From contig NZ_RZYA01000001.1 of NCBI RefSeq assembly GCF_004005495.1, positions 930,001 through 994,000 of the forward strand: a stretch of DNA of 64,000 nt. Direction: 5' to 3'. The DNA is from Streptomyces antnestii. GTDB taxonomy: Bacteria; Actinomycetota; Actinomycetes; Streptomycetales; Streptomycetaceae. The notes beneath the pieces were generated by a model that saw nothing but the letters and a program-made list of their open reading frames with translations, was not told the DNA's origin and searched no databases. Numbering within the stretch: position 1 is the first letter of the stretch; each line of letters begins with the position of its first letter. Positions 61,915 through 64,000 of the stretch are shown here, in pieces. The position numbers were made by a program, and so were the translations under genes.

Positions 61915-62832
61915 GTGATCAGAGAGCAGTGGAGTGGGGGCGAATGGGAGGCGTACTGTCGGCGCCTTCTGTCGATGCGCTACGAGGAGAACATCCAGTT
62001 CATCCCTGCTCGCGACCGCGGGGACGGCGGCTTGGAGGCTTTCCGTTTCGATGGGGTCGGCTACCAGTGTTATGCACCGGAAGACGCCTACACCATGGAA
62101 TCGCAGACAACTTCACAGAAGCGCAAGATCACGAAAGATCTGAAGCGCCTCTGTGACGACGTCGAAGGTACCTGTCGCCTTCTGGGTGATGTGCGCTTGC
62201 ATACCTGGATTTTGATGACACCTGAGTTTGACAGTCGTTCTTTGATCGAGCATGCGCAGAAAAAGAAGAAGGACGTCTCATGCATCTTGCCGCGACCAAA
62301 GTGGCTGGCTGACGAGTTCAAGGTGTTGGTAATCTCCGACGAGGAATTTACCCCTGAGCGAACCCGACTACTCGGCCAAGTTGAGACTGAACTCCACCTT
62401 GATGTTCCAGATCCGGATGAATCGCTGTGGAGTTCCGACCACGGTACTGAGATAGCTGACCGCGTTACCACTAAGCTCTCAGTGGTGCCTTCACTCGCGT
62501 CTGATCCAGAGTGGCTTGCCGATTACCGCGACGGAATGCTGAAAATGTATTTTCGCGGTCAAGCCCAGATGGAACGCCTCAAGGTGGAGTACCCGCCTCT
62601 CCATGCAGCGGTGGAGCGCAGGCTCAAGTCCGTTCTCAACACCTTGACGATGACTGTTTCTGGGATGGAAAAGCCCGGCACCGAAGTGGTCGAGACTTTG
62701 GTGCGTAGACTGGCAGACGGACTCAAGAATGACGCGCCAGGCCTTTCACGCGTGCTGTGCGAGGAGATCGCTTGGCATGCGGTCTCCAGTTGGCTAATCC
62801 GTTGTCCGCTGCGTTTCAGGAGGGCCGCCTAA
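61915..62832 (+). CDS. Putative PD-(D/E)XK-like nuclease component of an ABC-three-component system
   Basis: A 305-aa protein. Its N-terminal part reads EWEAYCRRLLSMRYEE, then IPARDRGDGGLEAFRFDGVG and YQCYAPED. Asp-Gly-Gly-Leu-Glu with a following Gln-Cys-Tyr resembles the Mrr-like restriction endonuclease core (D...ExK-type positions with Gln-x-Tyr). The rest is helical. I chose the GTG at 61915; a TTG at 61894 is an alternative. The stop overlaps the next gene's start (TAATG). The lower GC content suggests recent arrival. The effector role is inferred from position beside an ABC-type ATPase gene. Confidence 0.62.
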   Translation: MIREQWSGGEWEAYCRRLLSMRYEENIQFIPARDRGDGGLEAFRFDGVGYQCYAPEDAYTMESQTTSQKRKITKDLKRLCDDVEGTCRLLGDVRLHTWILMTPEFDSRSLIEHAQKKKKDVSCILPRPKWLADEFKVLVISDEEFTPERTRLLGQVETELHLDVPDPDESLWSSDHGTEIADRVTTKLSVVPSLASDPEWLADYRDGMLKMYFRGQAQMERLKVEYPPLHAAVERRLKSVLNTLTMTVSGMEKPGTEVVETLVRRLADGLKNDAPGLSRVLCEEIAWHAVSSWLIRCPLRFRRAA

Positions 62833-63404
62833 TGTGGTCGACTCTTCCCGACAGCATTCCACTTGAGTCGATTAATAGAGAAGCTCAGCCGGCGGACTTA
62901 GTGGCACTAAAAGAGTTTCCTCATCGAAATCCACTCGCGCCCGTCGAGTTGCATCGTGTCCCCATCCCTGTTCCCACGACAAGCAGAGCAGGGTGGCGAG
63001 TAACCGCTCTGGTACTGATTCTGGGGAGCTGTAGGGGAAGTTCAGCAACCGTTGAACAGTTGAACTGCCTTCTGTGGGCCATAAGCGATCGAGCAAGCTC
63101 TGAACTTTTCCTGTCTACCTGGCAAAGCGGCGATCCGCACAAGGCTCCGCTGAGAAAATTCTTTCCGCCACTCGACGATGCCCTCAAGATTGCCCACGCA
63201 GAAGGGGTGGTCGAGCAGAAGAGCAAGGTGCGACACGGTCTCACGCCACTCGGGAAGAGGTACCTGAGCCTGCTCAACTCGGACATCGAACTCCTGGAAG
63301 AGGAGAAGCGCTTCCTGGCTTCCGTTAGGCCGATCTCTACCTCGCGAATGTGGGAGAGGCTAGGAGTTGTGAAAGTAACTGGACGAGCGGGCACGGGGGC
63401 CTGA
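62832..63404 (+). CDS. Putative middle component of an ABC-three-component system
   Basis: A 190-aa protein overlapping the nuclease-like gene by one base (TAATG) and ending 2 bp before the ATPase gene. It has a hydrophobic segment RVTALVLILGSCRG and a C-terminal winged-helix-like region (LDDALKIAHAEGVVEQKSKV, then RHGLTPLGKRYLSLL). This fits the small linker components of ABC-three-component systems, which join an effector to the SMC/Rad50-like ATPase. I cannot tell which of the numbered subfamilies it belongs to. Confidence 0.6.
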   Translation: MWSTLPDSIPLESINREAQPADLVALKEFPHRNPLAPVELHRVPIPVPTTSRAGWRVTALVLILGSCRGSSATVEQLNCLLWAISDRASSELFLSTWQSGDPHKAPLRKFFPPLDDALKIAHAEGVVEQKSKVRHGLTPLGKRYLSLLNSDIELLEEEKRFLASVRPISTSRMWERLGVVKVTGRAGTGA

Positions 63405-63406
63405 AT

Positions 63407-64000
63407 ATGCGTATCCAACTCGTAGCCGCGGAGATTTCATCTAGGACAGACAGAGGCCTACTCCGGTATGAGGCGGAATTTTCGTCCGGCCTGAACGTGA
63501 TTGCTGCTCCAAACAGTTTCGGCAAGTCGACTCTGCTACAGGGAGTCATTTACGCTCTTGGGCTAGAAGGAATGTTTTCCTCGAGCAGGAAACCTCCATT
63601 CGGCCCCGCCCTGCTGACCGTCGCCGATTTCCCGGACGGGAACCGCTCTCCTGTCCGTGAATCCTGGGTCTCACTGATCATCGCTAACGAGCAAGGCGCT
63701 TATATGAGGTGTAAGCGCTTCGTGCGGGGTGACGGCATTGATACAGCGCTAATCATGACGTGGAAAGCGGGTAGTCGCGCCGAGCTCGAGCAAGTAAGCC
63801 GAGTTGATATGTTCGTTCGGCAGCCTGGAGCCGCCTTCCGTGAGCTCGGTTTCCATAGAGAGCTCGCCGAGTTTTTGGGGTGGGATCTTCCCCAGGTTCC
63901 GGGCTTCAATACAGCTGAGGTCTCACTTTATCTAGAAGCACTCTTTCCGCTCTTTTATGTTGAGCAGAAGTCCGGGTGGTCGGGAGTTGCTCCTCGAATG
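63407..64000 (+). CDS. SMC/Rad50-like ABC ATPase, cut by the window end
   Basis: The frame is open from the ATG at 63407 to the last base (198 codons), so only the N-terminal part is seen. It has a P-loop NVIAAPNSFGKSTLLQGV at about residues 31-48 (Gly-x2-Gly replaced by Ala-Pro-Asn-Ser-Phe-Gly-Lys-Ser) and a Q-loop-like PLFYVEQKSGWSG near 181-193. This is the SMC/Rad50-type ATPase head found in ABC-three-component systems. With the two preceding genes it forms a tight operon. The window ends before the coiled coil and the second half of the head. Confidence 0.8.
   Translation, partial: MRIQLVAAEISSRTDRGLLRYEAEFSSGLNVIAAPNSFGKSTLLQGVIYALGLEGMFSSSRKPPFGPALLTVADFPDGNRSPVRESWVSLIIANEQGAYMRCKRFVRGDGIDTALIMTWKAGSRAELEQVSRVDMFVRQPGAAFRELGFHRELAEFLGWDLPQVPGFNTAEVSLYLEALFPLFYVEQKSGWSGVAPRM

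Overview
The window is high-GC actinomycete DNA, most likely from a Streptomyces: GTG starts are common, genes often overlap by ATGA or GTGA, and the gene families (TetR, ECF sigma, PAS/PP2C/HATPase phosphatase, secreted HNH nuclease, trypsin-STAND protein) are typical of that group. Nearly all of it looks like accessory rather than core genome.

Region 1 (1-25.7 kb) resembles an integrative/conjugative element. Four leftward genes encode a VirB4-like ATPase (cut by the window edge and frameshifted), a PrgI-like membrane protein, a TrbL/VirB6-like membrane protein and a pilin-like peptide. They are followed by a hypothetical HTH protein and a two-gene conflict module (a Trypco1-like protein plus a trypsin-NTPase-TPR protein). 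Next come a gene graveyard (relics of an IS5-type transposase, an FKBP isomerase and possibly a methyltransferase), an ArsR/MFS pair, and a convergent pair of nuclease-like genes (DEDD exonuclease with Cys clusters; CoiA-like nuclease). DNA methylase genes (one broken), an excisionase and a tyrosine integrase end the region.

Region 2 (25.8-34.1 kb) is a mosaic. It has a small secreted protein, a COG4705-type membrane protein, an ISL3 relic, a coupled set of leader ORF, ECF sigma and unknown protein, a 51-aa membrane peptide, a secreted HNH nuclease, and relics of a second integrase and an IS element.

Region 3 (34.4-60.4 kb) is a catabolic island. It holds a ferredoxin, cupin, IRED-like dehydrogenase, TetR regulator, stress-type phosphatase, three-gene biotin-dependent acyl-CoA carboxylase, two acyl-CoA ligases, a PhyH-type dioxygenase, an APC permease, a PucR regulator, a saccharopine-dehydrogenase-like protein, a hotdog thioesterase, an aldehyde dehydrogenase, a two-subunit GMC oxidoreductase, a fused Baeyer-Villiger-type monooxygenase/esterase and a P450. 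A 13-bp palindrome of the form GTGCA-N3-TGCAC lies upstream of six of its transcription units, which suggests one regulon. The enzymes fit oxidation of an alicyclic or branched compound to acyl-CoAs, but the substrate is unknown.

Region 4 (60.47-64 kb) begins with the 3' half of a tRNA-Pro(GGG) gene and a terminator. This reads as the right attachment site of the island. Beyond it lie a repeat-rich non-coding stretch, a small hypothetical gene and a lower-GC operon resembling an ABC-three-component defence system, whose ATPase runs off the window end.
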